Shown here piece after piece: positions 27,756-36,562 of a stretch of 64,000 nt of DNA. The translations under genes and the position numbers were made by a program. The stretch's first letter is position 1. Each line of letters starts with the position of its first letter. The notes beneath the pieces are model-generated. The model did not search any database. It saw only the letters and a program-made list of their open reading frames with translations, and had not been told where the DNA came from. Source of the stretch: Oribacterium sp. oral taxon 078 str. F0262 (GTDB lineage Bacteria > Bacillota > Clostridia > Lachnospirales > Lachnospiraceae). The stretch covers positions 47,118 to 111,117 of the forward strand of contig NZ_GG729938.1 of assembly GCF_000160135.1 (NCBI RefSeq). Reading direction: 5' to 3'.

Positions 27756-28199
27756 ATGGACTTAGCGAATTTAAAGCCCGCGAAGGGTTCCAGACATTCC
27801 GACAACTTCCGCCGGGGCCGCGGACACGGCTCCGGAAACGGAAAGACGGCGGGTAAGGGGCACAAGGGGCAGAAGGCGCGTTCCGGCGCACCGAGACTCG
27901 GCTTTGAGGGCGGTCAGATGCCTCTTTTCCGGCGCATCCCGAAGAGGGGCTTCACCGATCCCAACTCGAAGAAGATCGTCGGAATCAATCTCAGCGTGCT
28001 GGAAGAGAAGTTTGAGAGCGGAGACGAGGTCAATGAGGAGATTCTCCTCGCAAAGCGCATCGTGCGAAAGCTCGAGGACGGCGTGAAGATTCTCGGAAAC
28101 GGAGAGCTCACAAAGAAGCTGAACGTCAGGGTGAGTGCCTTCTCCCAGTCAGCGAAGGAAAAGATTGAGGCCGCGGGCGGAACCTGTGAGGTGATCTGA
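27756..28199 (+). CDS. rplO: 50S ribosomal protein L15
   Basis: 147 residues. The glycine/basic tail is [20 protein letters not shown] and the globular part has [11 protein letters not shown]. Its stop TGA overlaps the secY ATG by one base. Confidence 0.97.
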   Translation: MDLANLKPAKGSRHSDNFRRGRGHGSGNGKTAGKGHKGQKARSGAPRLGFEGGQMPLFRRIPKRGFTDPNSKKIVGINLSVLEEKFESGDEVNEEILLAKRIVRKLEDGVKILGNGELTKKLNVRVSAFSQSAKEKIEAAGGTCEVI

Positions 28200-29539
28200 T
28201 GCTTCAGACGATACGAAACGTATTTACGGTAAAAGATCTGAGAAAGCGCCTTCTCTTCATCTTCCTGATGCTCGTAGTCATCCGTTTCGGCTCGAATCTC
28301 CCGATACCGGGGGTCAATCCGGCATATTTCCGGGAGCTTTTCTCGAAGATGTCGAACAACGATGCCTTCAGCTGGTTCAATACCATGACCGGCGGTTCCT
28401 TTGAACAGCTGAGCATCTTTGCCCTCTCCATTACGCCCTACATCACAAGCTCCATCATCATCCAGCTTCTCACAGTGGCGATCCCTTCCCTGGAGGAGCT
28501 GCAGAAGGACGGAGAGGAGGGCAGGAAGAAGCTGACGGAGTATACCCGTTATGTCACGATCGGTCTCTCTCTGCTCGAGTCCACCGCCATGGCGGTCGGC
28601 TTCGGCGGAAGCGGACTTCTGATCGGCTTCGTCTCGGCGAGCCTTGCGAGGAAGGTGGCGGGTGTCGCCCTCTGCGTGATTGCCATGACGGCCGGCTCCG
28701 CGCTTCTTATGTGGATCGGAGAGCAGATCACGGACAAGGGGATCGGAAACGGAATCTCCCTGGTCCTGCTTTTCAATATCCTCTCCTCCGTGCCCCAGGA
28801 TTTCATCACGCTCTATGAGCGCTTTATCCAGGGGAAGAATACGGCGACGAAGGTGGTCGCTGTGATCCTCATCGCGGCGGTGCTTCTCGCTATGGTGGCC
28901 TTCGCGGTGGTACTGCAGGACGCGGAGCGCCGCATCCCGGTGCAGTATTCGAGAAGGATACAGGGAAGGGCGACGGCGGGGGGACAGCAGTCCATGATCC
29001 CCCTGAAGGTCAATACGGCGAACGTCATGCCGGTTATCTTCGCCTCCTCTCTGATGACCATGCCGGTCGTCCTCGGACAGATCCTGAAGGTGGATTACGG
29101 CACGCCGCTCGGAAAGGTCCTGATGACTTTGAACTCGGGGAGCTGGTGCAAGCCGGAGGCCCCGATCTATTCCATCGGCCTCGTCATCTATATCCTTCTT
29201 CTCTATTTCTTCGCCTACTTCTACACCTCGATTTCCTTTAATCCTCTGGAGGTGGCGAACAATATGAAGAAGCAGGGAGGCACGATCCCGGCGGTCCGCC
29301 CGGGAAAGCCAACCAGCGATTATCTGGAAAATATCCTGACCTATATCATATTTATCGGCGCAACGGGTCTCACTATTGTGGCGATCATCCCGATCTTTGC
29401 CTCCGGCATGCTGAACGTCAGCCGGATCTCCTTTTCCGGGACCTCCCTCATCATCATCGTGGGTGTCGTTCTGGAGACGCTGAAGGCGATCGATTCTCAG
29501 ATGGTCGTGAGAAACTACAAGGGATTTCTGGACAGCTGA
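28199..29539 (+). CDS. secY: Protein translocase subunit SecY
   Basis: A 446-residue polytopic protein with ten predicted helices, the channel of the Sec pathway. The N-terminus FTVKDLRKRLLFIFLMLVVIRFGSNLPIPGVN leads into the plug, with PYITSSIIIQLL in helix 2 (the conserved lateral-gate region). The C-terminus ends soon after QMVVRNYKGFL. Translation is coupled to rplO by a TGATG overlap. Confidence 0.98.
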   Translation: MLQTIRNVFTVKDLRKRLLFIFLMLVVIRFGSNLPIPGVNPAYFRELFSKMSNNDAFSWFNTMTGGSFEQLSIFALSITPYITSSIIIQLLTVAIPSLEELQKDGEEGRKKLTEYTRYVTIGLSLLESTAMAVGFGGSGLLIGFVSASLARKVAGVALCVIAMTAGSALLMWIGEQITDKGIGNGISLVLLFNILSSVPQDFITLYERFIQGKNTATKVVAVILIAAVLLAMVAFAVVLQDAERRIPVQYSRRIQGRATAGGQQSMIPLKVNTANVMPVIFASSLMTMPVVLGQILKVDYGTPLGKVLMTLNSGSWCKPEAPIYSIGLVIYILLLYFFAYFYTSISFNPLEVANNMKKQGGTIPAVRPGKPTSDYLENILTYIIFIGATGLTIVAIIPIFASGMLNVSRISFSGTSLIIIVGVVLETLKAIDSQMVVRNYKGFLDS

Positions 29540-29593
29540 TGACCGCAGCCTCCCGGGTCTCCGGGGGGCTGGACTTGCAAAGTGGGGAAAGCT

Positions 29594-30241
29594 ATGAAAA
29601 TTATCATGCTGGGGGCGCCGGGGGCCGGAAAGGGAACGCAGGCCATCCGCATCGCGGAGCGCTATCGGATTCCGCATGTTTCTACAGGGGACATCTTCCG
29701 CTCGAACATAAAGGGCGGCACAGAGCTCGGAAAAAAAGCAAAGGACTATATCGACAAGGGACAGCTGGTGCCGGATGAGCTGACGATCGGGATGCTTCTG
29801 GACCGCATCTCTCAGCCTGACTGTGAGGGGGGCTATGTCCTGGACGGCTTCCCCCGCACCATACCGCAGGCGGAGAGCCTGAAGGAGGCGCTGGAGAAGA
29901 GAGGGGAGAGGATCGACCTCGCTCTGGACATCGAGGTCCCGGACGCACATATCGTTCGCCGTATGGGCGGGAGGCGCGCCTGCCCGAAGTGCGGTGCGAC
30001 CTATCATCTGGAGTTCGCACCGCCGGAGAGAGAGGGCCTCTGCGACCGCTGCGGATCGGAGCTCATCACCCGCTCGGATGACAAGGCAGAGACGGTACAG
30101 GGAAGACTGGATGTCTATCACCGCCAGACCTATCCCCTGATCTCCTATTACCGGGAGGAGGGAATACTCCGCGAGATCGACGGCACGAAGACACCGGACG
30201 AGGTATTTTCGGCTCTGGAGGCACTTCTCTCTGAAGTATAG
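29594..30241 (+). CDS. adk: Adenylate kinase
   Basis: 215 residues. The P-loop is GAPGAGKGTQA near the start, NMP-binding region is PHVSTGDIFR, and DGFPRTIPQAE is the conserved arm. The LID domain has two cysteine pairs (CPKCG and CDRCG), so it is the long zinc-binding form of Gram-positives. ATG 29594 gives the usual MKIIMLGAPG start; a GTG four codons earlier is less likely. It interconverts ATP, ADP and AMP. Confidence 0.97.
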   Translation: MKIIMLGAPGAGKGTQAIRIAERYRIPHVSTGDIFRSNIKGGTELGKKAKDYIDKGQLVPDELTIGMLLDRISQPDCEGGYVLDGFPRTIPQAESLKEALEKRGERIDLALDIEVPDAHIVRRMGGRRACPKCGATYHLEFAPPEREGLCDRCGSELITRSDDKAETVQGRLDVYHRQTYPLISYYREEGILREIDGTKTPDEVFSALEALLSEV

Positions 30242-30330
30242 GGAGGATGCCTGGGGCTTTCGTCGATGAAAGAGGGAGCGGCGGCGAGGCTGCCGCTCTC
30301 CGGAATACAGCGGAGAGAAAGGGCAGGGAA

Positions 30331-31086
30331 ATGATCGAAATTAAATCAAAGAGAGAGATCGAGCTCATGCGGGAGGCCGGAAAGGTCCTCGCCGAGGTTC
30401 ATGAGAAGCTGGGAGAGAAGGTGGCGCCGGGGCTGAGCACGGGGGAGCTCAACGATTATGCGGAGGGCATCATCCGAAAGGCAGGCTGTACGCCCAGCTT
30501 TCTGCATCTCTACGATTTTCCCGCGGCCTGCTGCATTTCCGTCAACGAGGAGGTCATCCACGGAATTCCGGACAGACACCGGATCCTGAAGGAGGGAGAC
30601 ATCGTATCCTTCGACATCGGGACCTGCTATCATGGCTACCACTCCGACGCTGCCCGCACCTGGCCGGTGGGGCAGTGCACGGAGGAGGCGAAGAGGCTTC
30701 TCAAGGTCTGTGAGGAGAGCTTCTGGAAGGGGATAGAGAATGCAGTTCCCGGCAATCATCTAAACGATATCTGCGGGGCGATCGGCGACTATGCAAACTC
30801 CATGGGCTTCGGCGTTCTCGAGGATTATGTGGGACATGGAATCGGGCATGAGGTCCACATGGATCCGGAGGTCCCGAACTTCCGCATGAAGAGAAAGGGA
30901 CCGCGGCTCCAGGCGGGGATGACACTCGCCGTCGAGCCCATGATCACAGAGGGGACAAAGGAGGTCAGAGTTTTGGACAATGACTGGACCGTGGTGACTC
31001 TGGACGGAAAGCTCTCCGCACACTATGAGAATACGATATTGATCACGGACAACGGGCCGGAGGTCCTGAGTCTGAGAAAAGGATAA
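30331..31086 (+). CDS. map: Methionine aminopeptidase type I
   Basis: 251 residues, MetAP type Ia without N-terminal extension. EIELMREAGKVLAEVHEKL is the opening. Metal ligands lie in FDIGTCYHGYHSDAARTW (two Asp), GHGIGHEVHMDPEVPN (His), AVEPMITEGT (Glu) and HYENTILI (Glu). ATG 30331 was chosen because the upstream in-frame start at 30,247 adds a low-complexity non-conserved segment. It removes the initiator methionine of new proteins. Confidence 0.96.
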   Translation: MIEIKSKREIELMREAGKVLAEVHEKLGEKVAPGLSTGELNDYAEGIIRKAGCTPSFLHLYDFPAACCISVNEEVIHGIPDRHRILKEGDIVSFDIGTCYHGYHSDAARTWPVGQCTEEAKRLLKVCEESFWKGIENAVPGNHLNDICGAIGDYANSMGFGVLEDYVGHGIGHEVHMDPEVPNFRMKRKGPRLQAGMTLAVEPMITEGTKEVRVLDNDWTVVTLDGKLSAHYENTILITDNGPEVLSLRKG

Positions 31087-31095
31087 GGAGAAGGG

Positions 31096-31314
31096 ATGTC
31101 AAAATCGGATGTGATCGAGATTACGGGAAAGGTCATTGAAAAGCTTCCGAATGCCATGTTTCAGGTGGAGCTTGAAAACGGGCATCAGGTGCTGGCCCAT
31201 ATCTCCGGCAAGCTTCGGATGAATTATATCCGGATCCTCCCGGGGGACAGGGTCACGATTGAGCTTTCTCCCTACGACCTCTCCAAGGGAAGGATCATCT
31301 GGAGAGATAAATAA
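31096..31314 (+). CDS. infA: Translation initiation factor IF-1
   Basis: 72 residues, one S1/OB fold: [20 protein letters not shown] and [21 protein letters not shown]. It occupies the A site during initiation. The small KOW-domain gene that I recall between map and infA in many Clostridia is absent here. Confidence 0.97.
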   Translation: MSKSDVIEITGKVIEKLPNAMFQVELENGHQVLAHISGKLRMNYIRILPGDRVTIELSPYDLSKGRIIWRDK

Positions 31315-31320
31315 AATTCC

Positions 31321-31355
31321 TTTACTTTGAGAGGGGCGTCTGCTAAAATTATACG
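31321..31355 (+). promoter_or_regulatory. Internal promoter(s) before rpmJ
   Basis: Two overlapping sets with 17-bp spacing can be read: TTTACT (31321) with TAAAAT (31344), and TTGAGA (31327) with TATACG (31350). Either would start transcription of the alpha-operon part (rpmJ to rplQ) 40-45 bp before rpmJ. Confidence 0.55.
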
Positions 31356-31396
31356 GCGACTCTGTTCAAAAATGAAAAAAGAAAGGGGGATGGCTC

Positions 31397-31510
31397 ATGA
31401 AGGTGAGATCATCGGTAAAGCCGATCTGCGAGAAATGCAAGGTGATTAAGCGGAAAGGTTCGGTCAGGATCATCTGCGAGAACCCTAAGCACAAGCAGAG
31501 ACAAGGTTGA
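31397..31510 (+). CDS. rpmJ: 50S ribosomal protein L36
   Basis: Only 37 residues. [20 protein letters not shown] and [12 protein letters not shown] give the zinc ligands Cys-Cys-Cys-His of the C+ form. AGAAAGGGGGATGG precedes the ATG. Confidence 0.96.
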   Translation: MKVRSSVKPICEKCKVIKRKGSVRIICENPKHKQRQG

Positions 31511-31528
31511 TAATCAGGAGGAAGAAAG

Positions 31529-31897
31529 ATGGCTCGTATTGCAGGTGTTGACTTACCCAGAGAGAAGCGCATCGAGATCGGTCTGACCTATATCTATGGG
31601 ATCGGCAGATCCTCTGCGGACAAGATTCTCCGGGAGAGCAAGGTCAATCCGGACACCCGTGTCAAGGACCTCACGGACGATGAGGTCAAGGCGATCGCGA
31701 ACTATATCGCGGAGAACCAGATGGTAGAGGGAGATCTCAGGAGAGAGACAGCTCTCAATATCAAGAGACTGCAGGAGATCGGCTGCTACCGGGGGATTCG
31801 CCACAGAAAGGGACTTCCGGTCAGAGGTCAGAAGACAAAGACCAATGCCAGAACCAGAAAGGGTCCGAGGAAGACCGTGGCGAACAAGAAGAAGTAA
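31529..31897 (+). CDS. rpsM: 30S ribosomal protein S13
   Basis: 122 residues. [20 protein letters not shown] is the helix-two-turn-helix start, and [19 protein letters not shown] the C-terminal tail reaching P-site tRNA. Confidence 0.97.
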   Translation: MARIAGVDLPREKRIEIGLTYIYGIGRSSADKILRESKVNPDTRVKDLTDDEVKAIANYIAENQMVEGDLRRETALNIKRLQEIGCYRGIRHRKGLPVRGQKTKTNARTRKGPRKTVANKKK

Positions 31898-31964
31898 TTC
31901 AGTTTAAATGCGGTGATCTTCATGTTTTAATTACAGGAAGAGAAAAGGAAAGTAGGTTAGTTTA

Positions 31965-32360
31965 ATGGCGAAGTCAACTACGAAGAGAGTGACAAAAAAG
32001 CGCGTAAAGAAAAACGTTGAACGCGGGCAGGCACATATCCAGTCGTCCTTCAACAATACGATTGTGACGCTGACGGATGCGCAGGGGAATGCTCTTTCCT
32101 GGGCGAGTGCCGGTGGGCTCGGATTCAGAGGTTCAAGGAAATCTACTCCGTATGCAGCGCAGATGGCTGCTGAAACTGCTGTAAAGGCAGCTTTGGTGCA
32201 CGGCCTTAAGTATGTGGATGTCATGGTCAAGGGTCCCGGATCCGGGAGAGAGGCGGCGATCCGCGCTCTGCAGGCCAACGGACTTGAGGTCACTTCCATC
32301 AAGGATGTGACGCCCGTCCCCCACAACGGATGCCGTCCGCCGAAGCGGAGAAGGGTATAA
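31965..32360 (+). CDS. rpsK: 30S ribosomal protein S11
   Basis: 131 residues. [20 protein letters not shown] and [19 protein letters not shown] are invariant-type segments. A GGGTATAA/TTATACCC hairpin (32353-32379) overlaps its stop codon and is followed by GACCCGG/CCGGGTC (32391-32408) in the 110-bp gap before rpsD. Confidence 0.97.
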   Translation: MAKSTTKRVTKKRVKKNVERGQAHIQSSFNNTIVTLTDAQGNALSWASAGGLGFRGSRKSTPYAAQMAAETAVKAALVHGLKYVDVMVKGPGSGREAAIRALQANGLEVTSIKDVTPVPHNGCRPPKRRRV

Positions 32361-32470
32361 GGCTTTTTTCTTTATACCCGGCAGATTGACGACCCGGTTC
32401 TCCGGGTCCGCCCGATGAAGCAGGATTGCGTAAAGGGCGTATCACGAACTATGATATTCAGGAGGAAAAT

Positions 32471-33064
32471 ATGGCAGTAGATAAGGTTCCTGTACTTAAA
32501 AGATGCAGGTCGCTGGGACTGGATCCGGTATTTCTCGGTGTGGACAAAAAGTCCACAAGGCAGCTTCGGAACCAGAGGAGAAAGATGAGCGAATACGGAC
32601 TTCAGCTCCGCGAGAAGCAGAAGGCGAAGTTCATCTACGGCGTTCTGGAGAAGCCCTTCCGGAATTATTATGCGAAGGCGGAGCGCATGAGCGGCCAGAC
32701 CGGTGAGAATCTCATGATTCTCCTGGAGTCCAGGCTGGACAGCGTCATCTTCCGCATGGGACTTGCCCGCACGAGAAGAGAGGCGAGGCAGGTGGTCGGC
32801 CACAGGCATGTCACGGTGAACGGGAAGCTTGTGAATATCCCGTCCTACCTAGTTTCCGCGGGAGATGTCATCGCGATCAAGGAGTCCATGAAGAGCGCGC
32901 AGCGCTATAAGGACATCCTCGAGGTGACGGCGGGCAGGATGGTTCCGGCCTGGCTCGAGGTCGATCAGGAGAAGCTCAGCGCGACGGTGAAGCAGCTCCC
33001 GCACAGAGAGGAGATCGATGTCCCGGTCAACGAGATGCTGATCGTCGAGCTCTACTCCAAGTAA
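32471..33064 (+). CDS. rpsD: 30S ribosomal protein S4
   Basis: 197 residues from ATG 32471, behind CAGGAGGAAAAT; an upstream in-frame ATG at 32,426 adds 15 non-conserved residues. RLDSVIFRMGLARTRREARQ is the S4 RNA-binding domain. The N-terminal region has no zinc cysteines (C- form). S4 commonly represses its own operon, and the two hairpins upstream (32353-32408) are candidates for its target. Confidence 0.96.
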   Translation: MAVDKVPVLKRCRSLGLDPVFLGVDKKSTRQLRNQRRKMSEYGLQLREKQKAKFIYGVLEKPFRNYYAKAERMSGQTGENLMILLESRLDSVIFRMGLARTRREARQVVGHRHVTVNGKLVNIPSYLVSAGDVIAIKESMKSAQRYKDILEVTAGRMVPAWLEVDQEKLSATVKQLPHREEIDVPVNEMLIVELYSK

Positions 33065-33190
33065 GGATCCATGCCGAAATGACCGGCATTATGACAAGAA
33101 GTATAAGTCCTGCGCGTCACTTTGCTGCGGTCGCAGCTTTTGTGCCGCTGACAGGTTAGAAAGCGAAGCCGCATAAAGGAGGCGTCATTC

Positions 33191-34153
33191 ATGTTTGATT
33201 TTGAAAAACCAAACATAAGGGTGGTGGAGATATCGGAGGACGAGAGATTCGGCAGATTCGTCTGCGAGCCTCTGGAGAGAGGCTACGGAACGACCCTCGG
33301 AAACTCCCTGAAGAGGATCATGCTCTCCGCGCTCCCGGGCTCCGCGCTCTCCGCGGCGAAAATCGAGGGCGCAGATTTCCAAAGCGGCAGTGTCCCCGGC
33401 GTAAAGGAAAGCCTCTCAGAGCTCATCATGAACTTAAAGAGCCTCGCCATCCGGGATCTGTCGGATTCTGAGGATGCAAAGCGGCTGATCCTGACGGCGG
33501 AGGGAAGCGGGGTCGTAAGGGCCTCCTCCATTCAGGCGGAAACGGCGGACACGGAATTTGTGATCGCCAACGAGGAGCAGTCGATCGCGACTCTCACAGG
33601 GGAAGAAGCGCTCCGGATCGAGCTTTTGCTCAGCCGGGGCAGGGGATATGTCAGTGCGGAGGAGCAGGAGGAGCTTCCCGAGGGGATGTTCGCCCTGGAC
33701 TCCAGCTATACGCCGGTGGAGCGGGTCAATATGTCCGTCGAGAATACCCGTGTCGGAAATATGACAGACTACGATAAGCTCACCGTGGATGTATTTACAG
33801 ACGGGACCCTGCCTCCGGATGATGCTCTCTCCCTCTCCGCGAGACTTCTCTCCACGGAGCTCTGCCTCTTCGTGGATCTTTCCGCGAATGCGGCGGCAGC
33901 CGAGGTGATGGTGGAGAAGACCGACGATGAGAAGGGCAAGGCCCTGGAAATGAATATCGATGAGCTCGAGCTCAGTGTCCGCTCCTACAACTGCCTGAAG
34001 CGGGCCGGCATCAATACGGTGCAGGAGCTTTGCTCCAAGACTCCCGAGGATATGATGAAGGTCAGAAATCTGGGGAGGAAATCTCTGGAGGAGGTTCTCG
34101 CGAAGCTGAAGGAGCTGAACCTGAGCCTGACGGAGAAGGAAGAGCAGCAATAA
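33191..34153 (+). CDS. rpoA: RNA polymerase alpha subunit
   Basis: 320 residues. The N-terminal dimerisation domain carries FVCEPLERGYGTTLGNSLKR. After the linker (about residue 240) the C-terminal domain has LELSVRSYNCLKRAGINTVQ and NLGRKSLEEV, which bind UP elements and activators. The 126-bp gap before it has an ATGCCG/CGGCAT hairpin near 33,071. GGAGGCGTCATTC precedes the ATG. Confidence 0.98.
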   Translation: MFDFEKPNIRVVEISEDERFGRFVCEPLERGYGTTLGNSLKRIMLSALPGSALSAAKIEGADFQSGSVPGVKESLSELIMNLKSLAIRDLSDSEDAKRLILTAEGSGVVRASSIQAETADTEFVIANEEQSIATLTGEEALRIELLLSRGRGYVSAEEQEELPEGMFALDSSYTPVERVNMSVENTRVGNMTDYDKLTVDVFTDGTLPPDDALSLSARLLSTELCLFVDLSANAAAAEVMVEKTDDEKGKALEMNIDELELSVRSYNCLKRAGINTVQELCSKTPEDMMKVRNLGRKSLEEVLAKLKELNLSLTEKEEQQ

Positions 34154-34192
34154 AACCGATAAGACTAAAAAGCACGGAAGGAAAGAAACAGT

Positions 34193-34720
34193 ATGGGAAT
34201 GTACAGAAAGTTAGGGAGAAACAGCAGCCAGAGAAAGGCCCTTCTCCGCGCACAGACCACCGCGGTTCTTGAGCACGGCCGGATTTTCACGACCGAGGCG
34301 AGAGCGAAGGAGGTCCGGAGGAAGATTGAAAGGCTGATTACCCTTGGCATCCGGGAGAGAGATAATTTCGAGGAGGTCAGCATCCAGGCGAAGGTTCCGA
34401 GGAAGGACGCGTCCGGGAAGAGAGTCAAGGAGCTTGTGGACGGAAAGAGGCGCACGGTCTACGATACCGTAGAGAAGACGATCAAAAAGGATAAGCCCTC
34501 CCGTCTGGCTGCCCGGAGGAAGATCCTTGCGGAGACCTATGTTCCGGTGGTGATCGAGGGCCGGAGGAAAAAGGACGCGAAGAAGGTGGATCTTCCGAAG
34601 AAGCTCTTCGAGGAATACGGCCCGAAGTACGCGGACAGGAAGGGCGGCTATACCAGAATCGTAAAGGTCGGACTCCGGAAGGGAGATGCCGCGATGGAGG
34701 TCCTGCTGGAGCTGGTCTGA
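34193..34720 (+). CDS. rplQ: 50S ribosomal protein L17, long form
   Basis: 175 residues against about 120 in most bacteria. The start MGMYRKLGRNSSQRKALLRA and the end YTRIVKVGLRKGDAAMEVLL are conserved. The excess is an internal insertion of about 50 residues after AKVPRKDASGKRVKELV, rich in Lys/Arg, which I recall as common in Lachnospiraceae. Confidence 0.96.
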   Translation: MGMYRKLGRNSSQRKALLRAQTTAVLEHGRIFTTEARAKEVRRKIERLITLGIRERDNFEEVSIQAKVPRKDASGKRVKELVDGKRRTVYDTVEKTIKKDKPSRLAARRKILAETYVPVVIEGRRKKDAKKVDLPKKLFEEYGPKYADRKGGYTRIVKVGLRKGDAAMEVLLELV

Positions 34721-34853
34721 TGCATCAAGGCCGTTTCCCCTCCGGATCGGATCGGGAGCGCTGAAGGATAAAAGATAAAAGAAAGAAATGGCCGATCGGG
34801 CCGAAGCGGATGCCTCGTCATTTATGCAAAGCGGGAGCGTCCTCTGGGAAGTG

Positions 34854-34895
34854 AACGGACAAGATTTGTCAAAAGACGGATCCTGTCCGTTTTTC
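34854..34895 (+). terminator. Terminator of the ribosomal superoperon
   Basis: AACGGACA.GAT (34854-34865) pairs with ATC.TGTCCGTT (34880-34891) with one mismatch, followed by TTTT. Confidence 0.7.
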
Positions 34896-34969
34896 ATGAA
34901 ATATCGGCGCTTCGAGAAAGCCCTATATTTCGGCTTCCATTTGGGCTATACTGTAGGAGTGTCATTATC

Positions 34970-35245
34970 CTTCGCGCTGGACCTGCTGACCGGCCGCTCC
35001 AACACAGGACGCTCTCGCTCCGACTGCCGCATCCAGCGGCGCATAAGCGATTTAAAAGGCCAAATCGCTAAACGCCGGGGCGGCAGACGGCCTGCTTATG
35101 GAGCGACCGGTCGGCAGAGAGGTTGGCTGAAGCCACCCGGGCGAAGCCGAGTCCTTCGCTTTGAAGAAGCGAAGCGGAGCGTAGAAGTCTGCCATCAGGC
35201 AGACTCGGAGCAGCGGGATAGGTATTGTGGTGAGGAAATTTCTGC
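34970..35245 (+). promoter_or_regulatory. Hairpin-dense leader before second cell-wall-binding gene
   Basis: The gap 34,721-35,275 holds no credible gene. After the terminator it contains consecutive perfect stems: AGCGATTT/AAATCGCT near 35,045-35,068, CTTCGCTT/AAGCGAAG near 35,156-35,176, and GTCTGCC/GGCAGAC near 35,188-35,205. A TATACT at 34,947-34,952 could be a -10 but has no good -35. The dense pairing suggests a structured RNA leader or a decayed intergenic repeat. Confidence 0.4.
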
Positions 35246-35275
35246 ATGGCTGTTTACCGTAAGAGGAGGCGGAAT

Positions 35276-36562
35276 ATGAAAAGGTGTTTTGGGATCCTGC
35301 TTTTTCTCCTTCTTTTCCTGATGGGAGGGACCATGCTTCTTGCGGCGGACCGCTACAGTACCATCGGAACGATCCGCATCGACGTAAATTCGGAGCTTGG
35401 GAACTTGAGTCCGGGAGAAAAGCTGCCGGAGCTTCGGGAGTCGGATTTTACGCCGGGAGACAGCGGAAAATACAGTGTGGCCGCCGTGAGGTGGCAGGAT
35501 GGAAATATTGCCTCCGCTCCTCTTTCTGTGGGGAGCGCTCCGGAGCTTATCCTCACGCTGTCCGCACAGACGAGAGAGAAGCAGGACGGCTATGAGCTGA
35601 TCTATCGCTTCGGCGGTTCCTACAGCTCATCCAATGTGCATGTGAAGAATGCGGAATTTGTCAGTGTCAGGGCGCTGAGCTCGGATCGCCTGGAGCTCTG
35701 CCTCAGGCTTCGGCCAGTCTCCGGAAAATATGGGGAGGCGGAGGGGCTTGCCTGGAGCGGGGATGTGATGGGGCTTGCGGCCTGGAACGCTCCGAAAAAT
35801 GACTCCTCTTACTATGAACTGACATTGCTGAAGGACGGAAGAGAGCTTGTGACAATTACGACGGACAGGAGAAAGCAGAATCTTTACCCCTGGATGACGG
35901 AAGCGGGGGAATACCGTTTCCGTGTCGTGACGATTCCCTATACGGAGGAGCAGAAGAGGATCGGAAAAAGCTCGGGCGCCGCGGAATCCCCCTCCCTGAG
36001 CATTACGGAGGCCAGTGTATCGAATGGAAACGGAAAGTATGGGACGATGCAGGTACAGGGGGAGAGCGGGAGAGAGAAGCAAGAGGATCTGAGCAGCCGG
36101 GTCGGCTGGTACCAAAGCGGGGGAAGGTGGTACTTCCGCTATCCGAATTCTCAGCCGGCCGTCTCCTCCTGGCTTCGCTGGAATGGGAAATGGTACCGTT
36201 TCAACGAAAGGGGGGAGATGCTGAGCGGCTGGTTTAAAAACAGCGCGGGATACTGGTTCTATCTGGATCCCGGGGACGGAAAAATGATGACCGGCTGGCT
36301 GCAGTCCGACGGGCAGTGGTATTATCTTGAGCCCGCGGAGGGGGAGAGCCAGGGGGCGATGCTCCGGGATACGCTTCGCAAGATCGGGGGAAGCAGCTAT
36401 TTCTTTGATCCGAGCGGACGCATGAGGACCGGCTGGCAGGAGTGGAAGGACGGCTCCGGACAGACTGTCTATTCCTACTTCTATGCGGACGGCAGGATGG
36501 CGAGGAACACAAGGATCGATGGCTTTCTTTTGAACAGCGAGGGAAAGTGGAGCAGAGAATGA
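35276..36562 (+). CDS. Secreted cell-wall-binding repeat protein
   Basis: 428 residues, signal peptide FGILLFLLLFLMGGTMLLAA. Residues 30-250 form an unclassified beta-rich region that includes an ISD-like stretch (YELTLLKDGRELVTITTDRR). From about residue 275 come five or so aromatic repeats of the choline/glucan-binding type: GWYQSGGRWYFRYPN, WLRWNGKWYRFNERGEMLSG, WFKNSAGYWFYLDPGDG, GWLQSDGQWYYLEP. It is probably wall-bound. It sits between rplQ and the ecf genes, where most Firmicutes have none, and its last 4 bp overlap ecfA. Confidence 0.78.
   Translation: MKRCFGILLFLLLFLMGGTMLLAADRYSTIGTIRIDVNSELGNLSPGEKLPELRESDFTPGDSGKYSVAAVRWQDGNIASAPLSVGSAPELILTLSAQTREKQDGYELIYRFGGSYSSSNVHVKNAEFVSVRALSSDRLELCLRLRPVSGKYGEAEGLAWSGDVMGLAAWNAPKNDSSYYELTLLKDGRELVTITTDRRKQNLYPWMTEAGEYRFRVVTIPYTEEQKRIGKSSGAAESPSLSITEASVSNGNGKYGTMQVQGESGREKQEDLSSRVGWYQSGGRWYFRYPNSQPAVSSWLRWNGKWYRFNERGEMLSGWFKNSAGYWFYLDPGDGKMMTGWLQSDGQWYYLEPAEGESQGAMLRDTLRKIGGSSYFFDPSGRMRTGWQEWKDGSGQTVYSYFYADGRMARNTRIDGFLLNSEGKWSRE

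Noticed and set aside
27914..30121. 735-codon open frame on the minus strand across rplO-secY-adk
   Set aside because: It is antisense to three certain genes; GC-rich coding DNA commonly leaves the opposite strand open. The translation has no recognisable domain.
34788..35279. 163-codon plus-strand frame before the second wall-binding gene
   Set aside because: It contains the rplQ terminator and the hairpin-rich leader; no domain and no plausible start.
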